The notes below the pieces were generated by a model. That model was not told the origin of the DNA. It did no database searches and worked only from the letters and a program-made list of their open reading frames with translations. The position numbers and the translations under genes were made by a program. 64,000 bases of DNA from assembly GCA_029834535.1 (NCBI GenBank), contig JAQMWT010000324.1:1-64000 (forward strand). The letters run 5' to 3'. Source of the stretch: Chrysophaeum taylorii. Taxonomy: Eukaryota; Sar; Pelagophyceae; Pelagomonadales; Pelagomonadaceae. The number at the start of each line of letters is the position of its first letter. Position 1 is the stretch's first letter. This document shows positions 1 through 9,700 of the stretch, one piece after another.

Positions 1-67
1 GAGGAAGCTATGACACTTACCCTGCACCACGTCCCCATTATAGTTCTCATCCCCATTTCAGTTCTCA
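1..67 (+). repeat. 5' LTR, 3' portion
   Basis: The block starting GAGGAAGCTATGACACTTAC is repeated near 4008 and ends in TTCTCA at base 67, matching the end of the right copy at 4077. The terminal CA dinucleotide is typical of LTRs. The remainder of this LTR lies before base 1. Confidence 0.75.
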
Positions 68-80
68 TGGTACCAGGTGC
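68..80 (+). promoter_or_regulatory. Primer-binding site, tRNA-iMet type
   Basis: TGGTACCAGGTGC follows the LTR end with no gap. It matches the first nine positions of the usual copia PBS (TGGTATCAGAGC) with one C/T change. In this family the site primes minus-strand cDNA synthesis from the 3' end of initiator tRNA. Its position fixes the LTR boundary at base 67. Confidence 0.7.
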
Positions 81-1317
81 TCGTTCACGATCGAGCCTGT
101 GCTTGCGACTTCGTGGCGACTCCTCCTCGGCTTCAGTTCATTGCTACGTGTTCGGTTCGTTGTCGTCTATCATGTCCTCGATCGAAATTCAAGCTAGCAA
201 GCTTTCGCACAAAACCTTGATGCCTTCAGCGGTGAGCGACATTTTTTTTTTCCACCCATGGCCACGTCGTCTCGCGAACATGATCATCTCTACCGGCGAT
301 CACATTATCTCGACCAACGATCCTTGGACTAGCATCTCAGCATCTCGCTGCTCTGCAGAAGCATCTCGCTGCTCTGAAGACTTTCGCGTCAAGCAACAAC
401 GTTGATATCCATGAAAACCGCGACATGAACTTCACGCGAACAACATGACAACCGCGACATGAATTGCGACTTTCAAGCGCATCACCGATGTCTACATGGG
501 CCGTGGGGATCGCGTAGCGAACTTCCTCAACAAGTTCATCATCGGAGTATACAAGTTGCTCGGCATTGTACCTATCACCGGAGTTCAAGTTGCTCGGCAT
601 TGTACCTGATCCGACGTACCCTCGAGTGTGTCCTCGCATTTGACTACGTGCATCGTGCTTCAAGCCTTACTGGCTTTGTTTTATCGTCTCGCGTTTCGTA
701 CCGACGACTGTGGTTGTACCCTTGAGAAGTTCAACAACAATCAATTTAGATGGCATGCACAACCACTTCCGCCGCGCTATCCGCCGCGTCGTCAGCCACG
801 ACTTCAGACTCTTCCAACTGACCTACCCTAGACGCTCCCCTTTCCCACAACCTGGCTCTACGATTCCGACGCACTACCCAATGTCATTTGGCGGCTGCAA
901 GGATCACTTTAAGAGGGACTGCCGCACGTTTCAAAGTTCCTAGCTATTCCACGACAACGCTACCCACCATCGCCGTTCTTCTCAACAGCGCAACACTTCC
1001 AATGACTCCAAAACACAACAACACCAACCCAAACCCACCACCACTAACACTACCTTTTCTGCTCCTATGCCTACTCCCACCTTGACTGATTCTAGTTCCA
1101 CTCCGCCGCTTTTCTTAATACCACCATCTATTCCACCTTCACCGCCTTAAACGGCCACCCACCGTCTCACATCCCCCTCCCGATACTCTGTCTCATATAA
1201 TCAAGATATTAAGTCAGCAGTGTACCGCCGAATGTCTGATGCAAGCACATCAACAACCCCATCCCACGGAAGCCCCTCGTTTTGTTTTTATCCCATTGCA
1301 CAGGCGCCCTTCGTTCT

Positions 1318-1537
1318 GTATTTTCCTCTTTCGTTGCTCCACCCCTCGTTCTGTATTTTCACTCGTTGTTGCTCCTCTCGTTGCTCCCCTCCTCGTTCTG
1401 TATTTCGCCTATTCGTTGCTCCACTCCCCGTTGTGCATTTTCAGCTATTCGTTGATCCACTCCCCGTTCTACATTTTCTGCTATTCGTTGATCCACTCCC
1501 CGTTGTGCATTTTCACCTATTCGTTGATCCACTCCTC
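1318..1537 (+). repeat. 36-bp tandem repeat inside the retrotransposon
   Basis: About six imperfect copies of a unit of the form CCGTTSTRCATTTTC..CTATTCGTTGATCCACTCC. The last three copies are nearly identical at 36 bp and the earlier ones are more diverged. No coding role is seen; it lies between the gag remnant and the RT fragment. Confidence 0.8.
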
Positions 1538-1803
1538 ACATTGTGATTGTCGGTTTTGGTAAAACCAGCGAATCACGTTCCATCGCGCATTTCACCTGCC
1601 ACAACTAAGCTGTGCCTGTCAATTTTTCGCGTGCGCAGTTTTCGTGCTTCCTATGTGGTTGGATCGCTCATCTTCGGGATCCTGGACAGACGCTTCTTTG
1701 CTGTGTGATTTGTGGTTCTCCTTCACGCACTATCGCTTTTCGCCGCTTTTCTGACCTTTAAAATTCGGTTTTGCTATCGACGTGAATTCCGTGCTCAGCA
1801 CCC

Positions 1804-1868
1804 GCGACGCTATCTGCAATGTTCTTACGTGCCACTGCGACGCTATCTGCAACGTTCTTACGTGCCAC
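1804..1868 (+). repeat. 33-bp direct duplication
   Basis: GCGACGCTATCTGCAAYGTT followed by CTTACGTGCCA occurs twice in succession with one difference. This is a local slippage-type duplication in the retrotransposon interior. A second duplication of about 43 bp (CAAAGTCGAGCCAAMCRGAG) lies near 2630-2705. Confidence 0.75.
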
Positions 1869-3000
1869 AGCTGTTTTGCCATTGTCGCCAACTTCTACCG
1901 CAGTCTATTCGAGTATGACGAGCGAAGCTCGCCGCTTGCTCCTCCAACGTTGGCCCATATGGCAACTTCGTTCTTGCGAATGCGAAAACGGGCCACTTTC
2001 TTATCTGCCACCGCAGGCTGGCATACAGCAGGACGCGGTCGTGCCCATGGCAACTTGCTCGCGCCACAACAACCAAACACCCAACGTTCGCATCAACCCT
2101 GTTTACGCCTGTTTTGGATTCTGTCGACTCCGACCATCGTCATACCCTGGTCACCATGCAACCTATCTGCCCAAAGGCCATGTTCTCATCAGACGTCTGG
2201 TACACCGCCATCATATGTACCAGCTTGTGTTTCCGCTTTCTTTGCCCCGCTGCGATCCTCAGTGGCAACAATCGTCTAACGCACGTCATCCCAGGTACTT
2301 TTGTCGCTATTGTTCTTCAGACCTCGATTTTGCTGACAGTTTCACTTACCCGATTTCCTGCAATGTCAACCACCGAAGGAACTTCAACGTTGTTCTGACT
2401 TTCTCGAATCACGCTTCCAAGCTCTCGTCTATTGTTGCCCGATTGTCACCTGTTCTTCCGCTGTTCTTCCGCTGTTGCCCCCTTGTCCGCTGTTGCCCCC
2501 TTGCCCCCTGTGTTTGATGAGAATGCGCCGGTTTCACTGGGACTGATCACCCCATCACGTGAACCGACCATTCTACGAGCTCATGAACTCCGACGAACCA
2601 AAGAGAGAAAACAAAAAAAAAGTGCACAACAAAGTCGAGCCAACCAGAGCCGACAAAACAACAAGCATGCAAAACAAAGTCGAGCCAAACGGAGCCGACC
2701 GCGCAAAGTCGACAAAAAAGCGCACATTATTCAGAAACAAATGGAGAACCAACTCAAACCCTCAATACTGGCGTTTTATCACGCACTGTCGATTCTGTGT
2801 CATCTTGTCATTCCCTTCAATTCTGTGTCATCTTGTCCTTCCCTGTACGTTAATTATTCTAGCTTTCGTTTGTTAGTTCATTATGTCTTCCTTCCCCTCT
2901 GTCTCGCCCAGCCCATCCAAATCCTGCACGTCGGTTACAAGTCCTTGCCACAGAATATCATTCCCTCGGTCAGGTCGGTTGCTCGGATGTTGTTTGCGTT

Positions 3001-3320
3001 CCTTCTACTTTTTCTGGCACCATCTGCCCTTTGAAGTGGGTCCACCGCACGAAGTATGAATCTGGCCGCTTCAAATCGTACACTGCTCATCTCGTTGTCC
3101 GCGGTTACACCCAGGTTCACGGCATTGCTTACCACGACACGTACCGTCCTGTAGATGTCATCTCTGCTTTCATACAAGCCCCTGTCTGGCGTTGCTGTTC
3201 GCGACTGGGATTTGCATAAGTTGGATGTCAGCTCCGAGCTCCCATTGACGAAGAAGACATCTATGTCTGGCCACCCGCAGGTTATGCTCCTCGCCAACCC
3301 ACCGATGGTTTAAAAATAAT
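3001..3320 (+). pseudogene. Copia reverse transcriptase fragment (frameshifted)
   Basis: The segment KWVHRTKYESGRFKSYTAHL followed by VVRGYTQVHGIAYHDTYRPV matches the N-terminal part of copia RT (the KWVFKVK..YKARLVAKGFTQ..G.DY..TFSPV pattern). Next come VISAFIQA and, in other frames, DLHKLDVSS and then IDEEDIYVWPPAGYAPR, corresponding to the region normally read as DVKSAFL...EIYM.QPPGF. At least two frame changes and several stops are present, so this is a pseudogene fragment. Confidence 0.8.
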
Positions 3321-3439
3321 CATTTACACGCTCCGTCGCTCTTGGTATGGTTGCAAACAAGCTTGTCGCAATTGGTGGCTTTATTTGGAACGCTTCCTTC
3401 TCAATGATTGTGGCTTCGTCCGCGGATCTGGTGACACTT

Positions 3440-3814
3440 GCCATTACAAGCTCGTGCTCAATTCTACCGTACTTACTTGCTCGCTCTTCTTTTGAAGCTG
3501 AATTGCTTGCTCTTTACGCTGCCACTGCTGAGCTCTCTTGGCTTCTCAAACTTTTTGATGACTTCGATCTCCCTCGTCACACGGTCCCAATGTATGTCGA
3601 TAATAGCACCACCGTCACCCAAGTCCGTCTCCAATGTCTCACGCGCCGCACCCGCCATATTGATATTCGCTTTTACAGCACCGCCGAATATCATCGCAAC
3701 CACATCATTGATCTCGAACACATCACCCGCCTTGACAACCTTAGCGATATCTTCACCCGCCGTACGGAAGCTCCTTCCTTCCTCCGGCTTCGTGCTCGTT
3801 ACCTCACCTCGTGA
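3440..3814 (+). pseudogene. Copia RNase H fragment
   Basis: In one frame, SSFEAELLALYAATAELSWL, then MYVDNSTTVTQV, then RTRHIDIRFYSTAEYH and LDNLSDIFTR match the C-terminal RNase H of Ty1/copia polyproteins (S.S.AEY.A......E..WL; DN..A..L; ..K.KHIDIR.HFIRE; ...DIFTK). It is the best-preserved part of the element. The RT palm expected upstream is missing. Confidence 0.8.
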
Positions 3815-4003
3815 CTTCGCCCGATATCTCATGTCTCTTTCTGCCACAATGCCTCTCCTGACGTCTGTCTTCCTTCAAGCTTCTCCTCTGTAAGCGTCTC
3901 ACTTACCCCATTTTCCTTCTTCCTTTTCTTTCTTTTCCAGCACCTGTGTGAGGACCTCACTTACCCCTATTTTTTCCTTCTCTTTCTTTTCCAGCACCTG
4001 TTG

Positions 4004-4077
4004 TGTGAGGAAGCTATGACACTTACCCCTGCACCACGTCCCCATTATAGTTCTCACATCCCCATTTTCAGTTCTCA
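4004..4077 (+). repeat. 3' LTR (at least its 3' portion)
   Basis: This copy matches bases 1-67 and ends in TTCTCA at 4077. A start at TGTGAG (4004) would give a short inverted pair with the CTCACA that spans the end. The LTR may be longer, because the upstream pyrimidine-rich block TTCCTTCT.TTCTTTTCCAGCACCTG is itself duplicated (about 3905-3955 and 3962-4003). The polypurine tract was not identified. Confidence 0.6.
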
Positions 4078-4926
4078 CACATCCAGAGAGGCCGCGTCGA
4101 CCTTGGTCAATATTTCAAGGAGGTCGTCGTGGATGCGGCCGTTGGTCGCGACGAGCTCGCGCGTCGCAGCGGTAGAAGGCCGGCCCCGGGCGTCGGTGAC
4201 CCTGCCCCCCGCCTCGCGGACCAGGAGGGCGCCCGCCGCCGTATCCCAGGGGGCGAGGTCCGGCTCGAAATAGGCTGCACCCCGGCCGTCGGCGACGTAG
4301 GCAAGCATGAGGGCCGCGGAGCCCAAAAGTCGGAGGGTACGCACCCTCGGCGCGAGGGCAGCGATCCCCCGGAGCGAGGGGGCGAGCGATAAGGGGTTGG
4401 GGGGCGCTCCGGCGAAGACGATCGCGTCCTCTAAACGTTCGGCGGCAGAAACCGCGAGCGGTCGTCGGTTTTTTCGTGGCCCGCTGGTCACCGTCGCGCC
4501 GCGACCCCTGGCGCCGGCAAACAGCTCGTCGCGAAAAGGGTCATAAACGACGCCGGCCAAGGTTTCGCCCTCGCGCGCGTAGGCGATCGACACGACGCTC
4601 AGCGGTAACCCGTCCACGAAATTCGTCGTGCCGTCGATGGGGTCCACGACCCAGCAGTTGTCCAGGGGCTTCTCGACGCCACCTTCCTCCCCCAGGAAAT
4701 CGATCTCGGGACACCGCGACGCCAGCACCGACTGGATGAGGTCCTGGCTTGCGAGGTCCGTCGCCGTCAACAGGTCCTTCGCGTTCGCCTTCGTCGATGC
4801 GACGGCGCGCTGCTCGGGCCCGGCCTCCACGATCAACTGCCCGGCGGCGCGCGCGGCGGCCGAGGCGGCATCGACCACCGCCTCCAGCTGCATCGCTTCG
4901 CCGAGCATCAGCCACAGGAGCATCAT
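4075..4926 (-). CDS. Inositol monophosphatase-like phosphatase
   Basis: A 283-aa protein of the FIG/IMPase superfamily, of usual family length. These Mg2+-dependent enzymes hydrolyse inositol phosphates or related sugar and nucleotide phosphates. All metal-site motifs are visible: FLGEEGG (Glu), WVVDPIDGTTNF (motif A, two Asp and Thr) and APWDTAAGALL (motif B Asp). The upstream helix reads DLLTATDLASQD. The ATG at 4926 is chosen because family similarity begins just after it; the open frame runs on upstream without recognisable sequence. The N-terminus MMLLWLML is hydrophobic, so a targeting signal is possible. The TGA stop (4075-4077) is made of the last three bases of the adjacent retrotransposon LTR, so the native C-terminus may have been cut by the insertion. 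The exact substrate cannot be told. Confidence 0.88.
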   Translation of the reverse strand: MMLLWLMLGEAMQLEAVVDAASAAARAAGQLIVEAGPEQRAVASTKANAKDLLTATDLASQDLIQSVLASRCPEIDFLGEEGGVEKPLDNCWVVDPIDGTTNFVDGLPLSVVSIAYAREGETLAGVVYDPFRDELFAGARGRGATVTSGPRKNRRPLAVSAAERLEDAIVFAGAPPNPLSLAPSLRGIAALAPRVRTLRLLGSAALMLAYVADGRGAAYFEPDLAPWDTAAGALLVREAGGRVTDARGRPSTAATRELVATNGRIHDDLLEILTKVDAASLDV

Positions 4927-6757
4927 TGTTTTAAACAACGGACCGAACGGACGAAAACGAACAGCAACGTCCCTGTCGTATTGGTGGCGCGAGAACGACG
5001 ACGACGTTATGTGGGTGTAGTCCGCCACTTGAGCGTTGACATCATCCTCGGGATGGCAACGATTCCACTTGTGGGGCAAGCAGATGACGGCAGCCCGACG
5101 CCCGAGACTTGAATAACGAAATGTAGCCCCACCAATTGCGAATTGCAGAGCGATGGCGCAACACCTCGTGGGCGGGCTTTCGCAACGGTTGGCTTGGAGA
5201 CGCGGCAACCTTTCGACAGCAGAAAGGTTTGCGTTGTGCCGCTCGGCGACTTCAAACATCCGCAGGAGCTCGCCAACACGGCGTGGGTTCCAGTTTTGAA
5301 TTGAAACCGCGGGTGCTCGGGCCCTCGCTACGACGAGATGCGCCTCGACTCGCAGGTGGGGGAGTTTAAGCCACCACAGGATCTCGTTGTGGGCCTCGTC
5401 AACGGCGCCCGTAGAGTCGTTTGCCGTTCCTTCGCGCGCGGCTGAGCTCTCAAGGCGCAAAACATCGCGTCGGGCCCTTTCTTTTTTGAAAGATTCGGGC
5501 ATCAACGCTCCCCAGCCTGTTTTGACGCGATCGGCGACGCAGCAATGTCGCGGCTTTGCGCGCAAGACCTCGCCAGCGTATCGCGGGCAACGGCGAAAGT
5601 GGAGGCGTCAAGCCTTTTTGACGCGATCGCTATACAACTCGGTCTTGGATTGGTGAGTTCAGCTGGCATCAGCAGCAGCGTCGTGGCACCTCAGCTTTTC
5701 TACGCGATCGCCGTCTCCGCATGGTTGTGCCTGAGTTATCTCAACACGCAAGGCCTCGCGAAGCGGGGATCGAGGTGCAACAGCTCTTCTTCTTCTTCGA
5801 CGCGGTTTCTGATCGCGAGATTGCGAGTTTAATAACCCGCCCGCAGAGCTTCCCTAACGCGGCGCGAGCCTTTGCAACGGCCGGCGTCGAGGCGCCTCAG
5901 CTCTTTGGACGAATCGCGAGTGCCTCTGGGTATTGCGAGTTCAATACGCAGAAACTTGCAAGCACAGTGGAAAGCGGGCGCTATTTGACGCCCCGCGGCT
6001 TGGCGAGTTCAACGCGCTGGACCTCGGGCCTTCCTTCGCAACGCGGGCTTTTGAGGTTCGTCGTCTCTTGGTGCTATCCTCGACGTATTGCCCGTGTTTT
6101 GATCGCGTTCCATCGAATTTGCTGGACGAACGTCTCTTCGAGCACGCGGCGTCCTATAGCTCGAGAAACGACGCGACGTCGACGTGCCGCGATATCAAAG
6201 GTAGTGCAGACGAGAGGATTGGATCGCGAGCGGTTTTTCAGGCTTTGAGTTTCGGTTGCTGGATATGCTTGGTTGGAGTGTCGTACACTTGGGGTTCTTC
6301 GAGTGGGGCTGCCTATACGGGGAGCTGGACACTTATCTCGGTGCTACGAGGTCATATCACCACCATCCGCGTAGGAACCTCGCTCTTTAATATGTCGGTC
6401 ATACATACTTTTTCGAGCGAGCCCGGGTATAATAACCCGGATGGTCGGTTGGCTAACTCCGGGGAGGAACTCGAGCGACCGCTCTTAAAGAAAATCATTC
6501 TACCAATAGTCAAAAAAAGTATTAGGCACTGATAGACAACAGCCGCCACACTCCCATTTCTCGCGAAATGTAGTACCAACAGTAGTGTCTAGTAGTAGCA
6601 ACATAACCACGATGCGCTCTTTCGCCGCCGCCGTCGTCGATGCGAGAATCCAGGAAGAAGGCGAAGAAGAAGAAAAGCTCGTAGAAATAAAAAATTAATT
6701 AATTAAGTCACCCCCCCCCGTTAAAAGTTAAAGATAAATTAGTGTGAAATTATAAAA
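4927..6757. other. Intergenic region without a recognised gene
   Basis: Open frames here have no recognisable domain and overlap on both strands. Between about 5640 and 6020 the phrase GCGAGTTCAA and variants recur (5651, 5822, 5937, 6004) next to ACGCGATCGC-like and GACGCG blocks, which suggests an old, badly diverged tandem repeat. Bases 6690-6760 are AT-rich and probably hold the 3' untranslated or terminator region of the minus-strand gene ending at 6758. Confidence 0.5.
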
Positions 6758-9700
6758 TCATATGAGCGAGAGCTGAGAGTGACCTCGAGATAACCTCGGG
6801 TCGGAGGCTGCGGAGACGCCGTCATCATCCAGGGTCTGGCGGGTCAGGAAAACAGCGGGGTCTGGTTGGTTTTGGGGGTCCCTTCTGCCACCGGTCGAGC
6901 TGGGCGTCGGGGGCACGGGATTTTGCGAAACAAGAGGTAATGCGCGGGCATTATTGCCACTGTCGAAGGAGGAGTCGGAGTCTGAGTCTGAGTTTGAGTC
7001 TGAGTCTGAGAGCGCGGGCTTGGTGGTGCGACGAAAGGAGGCGACGATACGACCGGCGGACAGCAACCATCTGACGAGCGCGTGGCGAGCGGGCAGGAGC
7101 CATCGGACGACGTAGAGCGTCGCTAGGAGCGGGATGACCGCGAGGCCGAAAAGGGCGACGTTGGCAGCGTGCATCTTGACGACGTCGAGCTTGAGGAGCA
7201 GAAGAAGAAAGAAGGTGAGAGCCGCGGCGAGGTGTGCCGTGGAAGCGAGGAGATCGTCGTCGTCGAAGACGAAGGGCTTGAATTCGTTCTGGCACGCGGC
7301 AAAGAAGAGCGCGATGAGGAAGCCGACGACGAGCTGGATCGGGTTGCCGGCCTTGATGATGCTAATGACGCCCGTGAGGAGGACCTTGCTGATGGTCGCG
7401 ACGACCTCCCAATAGAAGCAGCGCGGGAGGTAGTCTTGCCAGAGCACGCGCCAGGCCCATATTCCTTCCGTTCTGATCGAGGACTCGCGACGTCGGAGCT
7501 GGCACGCCGAGTCGCTGCGGCGATCGTCGACCTCCTTGTAGTTGAAGTAGAGCGCGTTGCGCGCGCTGAAGAGAACGACGGCGTAGAGCGCGGGGACTCC
7601 AACCGGGTAGACGGCGATGGAGAGGAGGCCCCAGGTACGGATGACGCGTTTGTAGAGCTTGCCGTCGCACGAGACTCTGGGCGCGACGCGCAAAAAGGAG
7701 CGTTCCCCTTTGGCGGCGCCAAAGTCGTACGTGTTGCAGGAGAGAGTCTGGAAGGCGGCGAGCGAGGTCATCGGGAGCGTGAGGTGGACGACGAGCAACA
7801 TGAGCTGCGACGCGAGCTCTTTGTCGGATTGCGCGAGCTGGCCGCGGAGTCGCTTCTTGAAGCGCGTCAATAAGCAGAGCAAGACCAAGAGCGCGAAGGG
7901 CGTCAGGGTCGCGGCGAGGACGCCTCGGAGATAAAAGACCTGGTTGGAGACCGCGACGAGGCATCGGAGCGGAAGAACTCTCACGAACATGAAGCTGGAG
8001 GCGTCGGCGACGTACGAGGTGGCGATCGCGTACGCGTTCGGAAGCTCGAGATCGCCGACGGCGATCGGGAGGTTGGCGATGACCTGGTAGAACGACAGCA
8101 AGGCCTTGACCTTGACGATGACGCGCTGCGTTTTGACGAAGAGCGGAGCGCCCGCGAGCGTCGCGTCGTCGATGTCGACGCCGCGTGCTTGCTGCGCGAC
8201 GGCGACCAAGTCGGAGGACGCGCTGCCCGCGGCGACGGCAAAAGACGTGAACGTTATGGCCGCAAACGTCGAGAAGGTGATCCAAATCGCGAAGCATACG
8301 AGGAGGATAAAGAAAAGGACGTAGACGAAGATCGCCAGGAAGCGACCGCTCGCGCTGCAGCGAGCGCATCGGCGCGCGACGCCGTCGGCGTGATACCACC
8401 TAGCCCGACAAGCGGCGCACCGCGCGCCCGTGTAGCCTTCGCCGCACCCATCGAAGCCGGTCGTCTCGGGGCCGCCGCCGCCGGGGCAGGCGTCGCGGCT
8501 CAAACATTCGTAGACTCTGGGGGAGTCGACGGCAGGCCGCCACCAGCCTCCCTCGACCGCGAGAGTCTCGAGCGCTGTCCCCGCCTCGCAGACCATGCCG
8601 TTCGAGCAGCTCACGCAAGTGTCGACGTAGAGGTATTCGCCTTCCTCGCAAGGATCGCACCGGTCGGCCTCCTCGATTTCGTTCGAGGCGCAGCCCGCGA
8701 CCCTCACCGTCGCGGTGGTAGAGGTGTTGGCGAGCGACCCGACGGCCGTAAAGAGCTCGAGGCTCACGTTTTTGCCCGGCTTTGTCGTGATTTCCAGCGT
8801 CTCGAAGGTCGCGACGCCGTCCACGAATTGCGCGAGCGTGTTCGCGAGCCGGACGCTCGCGTCGTCGTCGTCGTCGTCGTCGTCCGAGGTCCGCGCTATC
8901 GCCGTCGCGCCCTCGAGCGGCGGCGCTCTTTGGCCGGTCTCGTCGACGAGCTCGACGCGCAGCGCTTGTCGCGGCGACCTTCCGCTGTCGGCAACGTACG
9001 AGCCGGGAACGAGGCGTATCGAACGCGGGGGCGTCGCGAGGTCGGGTCCGTACGCCGCTTGGTTTTCTTTCGACGCCCACGCGCCAAAAGGTGCGAGCCC
9101 GTCGTAGTAAACCGCTCCGCCGCCGCCGCCGGCTCGGTTCGCGATCGTCGTCGTCAGCGGCGGTTCCGAATCCAAGCTCAAGCGAATCGGCGGCGCGCGC
9201 GCGACGTTGTTGACCCCTTCTTCGAAGGCCGGCCCTTCGTAAAACCTCTCGCCAATTTTCACGCCGAAGCGACCGCCCCACCATTTGTCTCCGAGGAGAT
9301 CGACGGCGCGCACCTCGTAGTCCGCGTCGTCGGCTCGGAGACACGCGGTCTCCAAACGGACGGCCGCGGCGCGCGGCGTGGTCCGGTGGACCTCGGAATC
9401 ATCCAACGACGACGAGACGGCCACATACCTCTCGGCGGCGGCGACTGGGATGATGTCGTCGCGTGCGGGCCGATTGCCTCCGAAGCACGCGCACCCCGCG
9501 CACGACAGCGGGCCCCACGATCCCGTCAAGTCGGCTTCGATCTTGGAGCACGCGACCTGCCAGTAGTCGCAGGTGTACTCGAGGTTGAGGTACGGGATCG
9601 GAACGCACGCCGCCGTCGTGTTTGTCATGTCGGTCGCGATCGCCACGTCCCAGCACTCGCGGTGCACGAAGGTTACCGCAGAATCGCGCGCGTACACGGC

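Larger units (their letters stand above)
1..4077 (+). mobile_element. Decayed Ty1/copia-type LTR retrotransposon
   Basis: Bases 1-67 recur at about 4008-4077 with few differences, giving a direct-repeat pair that I read as the 3' part of the 5' LTR and the 3' LTR. A tRNA-iMet-type primer-binding site follows the left copy directly. Between them lie a remnant CCHC knuckle (about 885-942), a copia-type RT fragment and a copia-type RNase H, each in a different frame and separated by stops. The order knuckle, RT, RNase H fits Ty1/copia. The RT palm motif YVDD is absent and RT runs almost directly into RNase H, so there is an internal deletion. No integrase or protease motif was recognised. The 5' LTR start lies outside the window. 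The element is not autonomous. Confidence 0.8.

Noticed and set aside
4927-5565. N-terminal extension of the IMPase frame to 496 aa
   Set aside because: The extension has no family similarity and the ATG at 4926 gives normal IMPase length.
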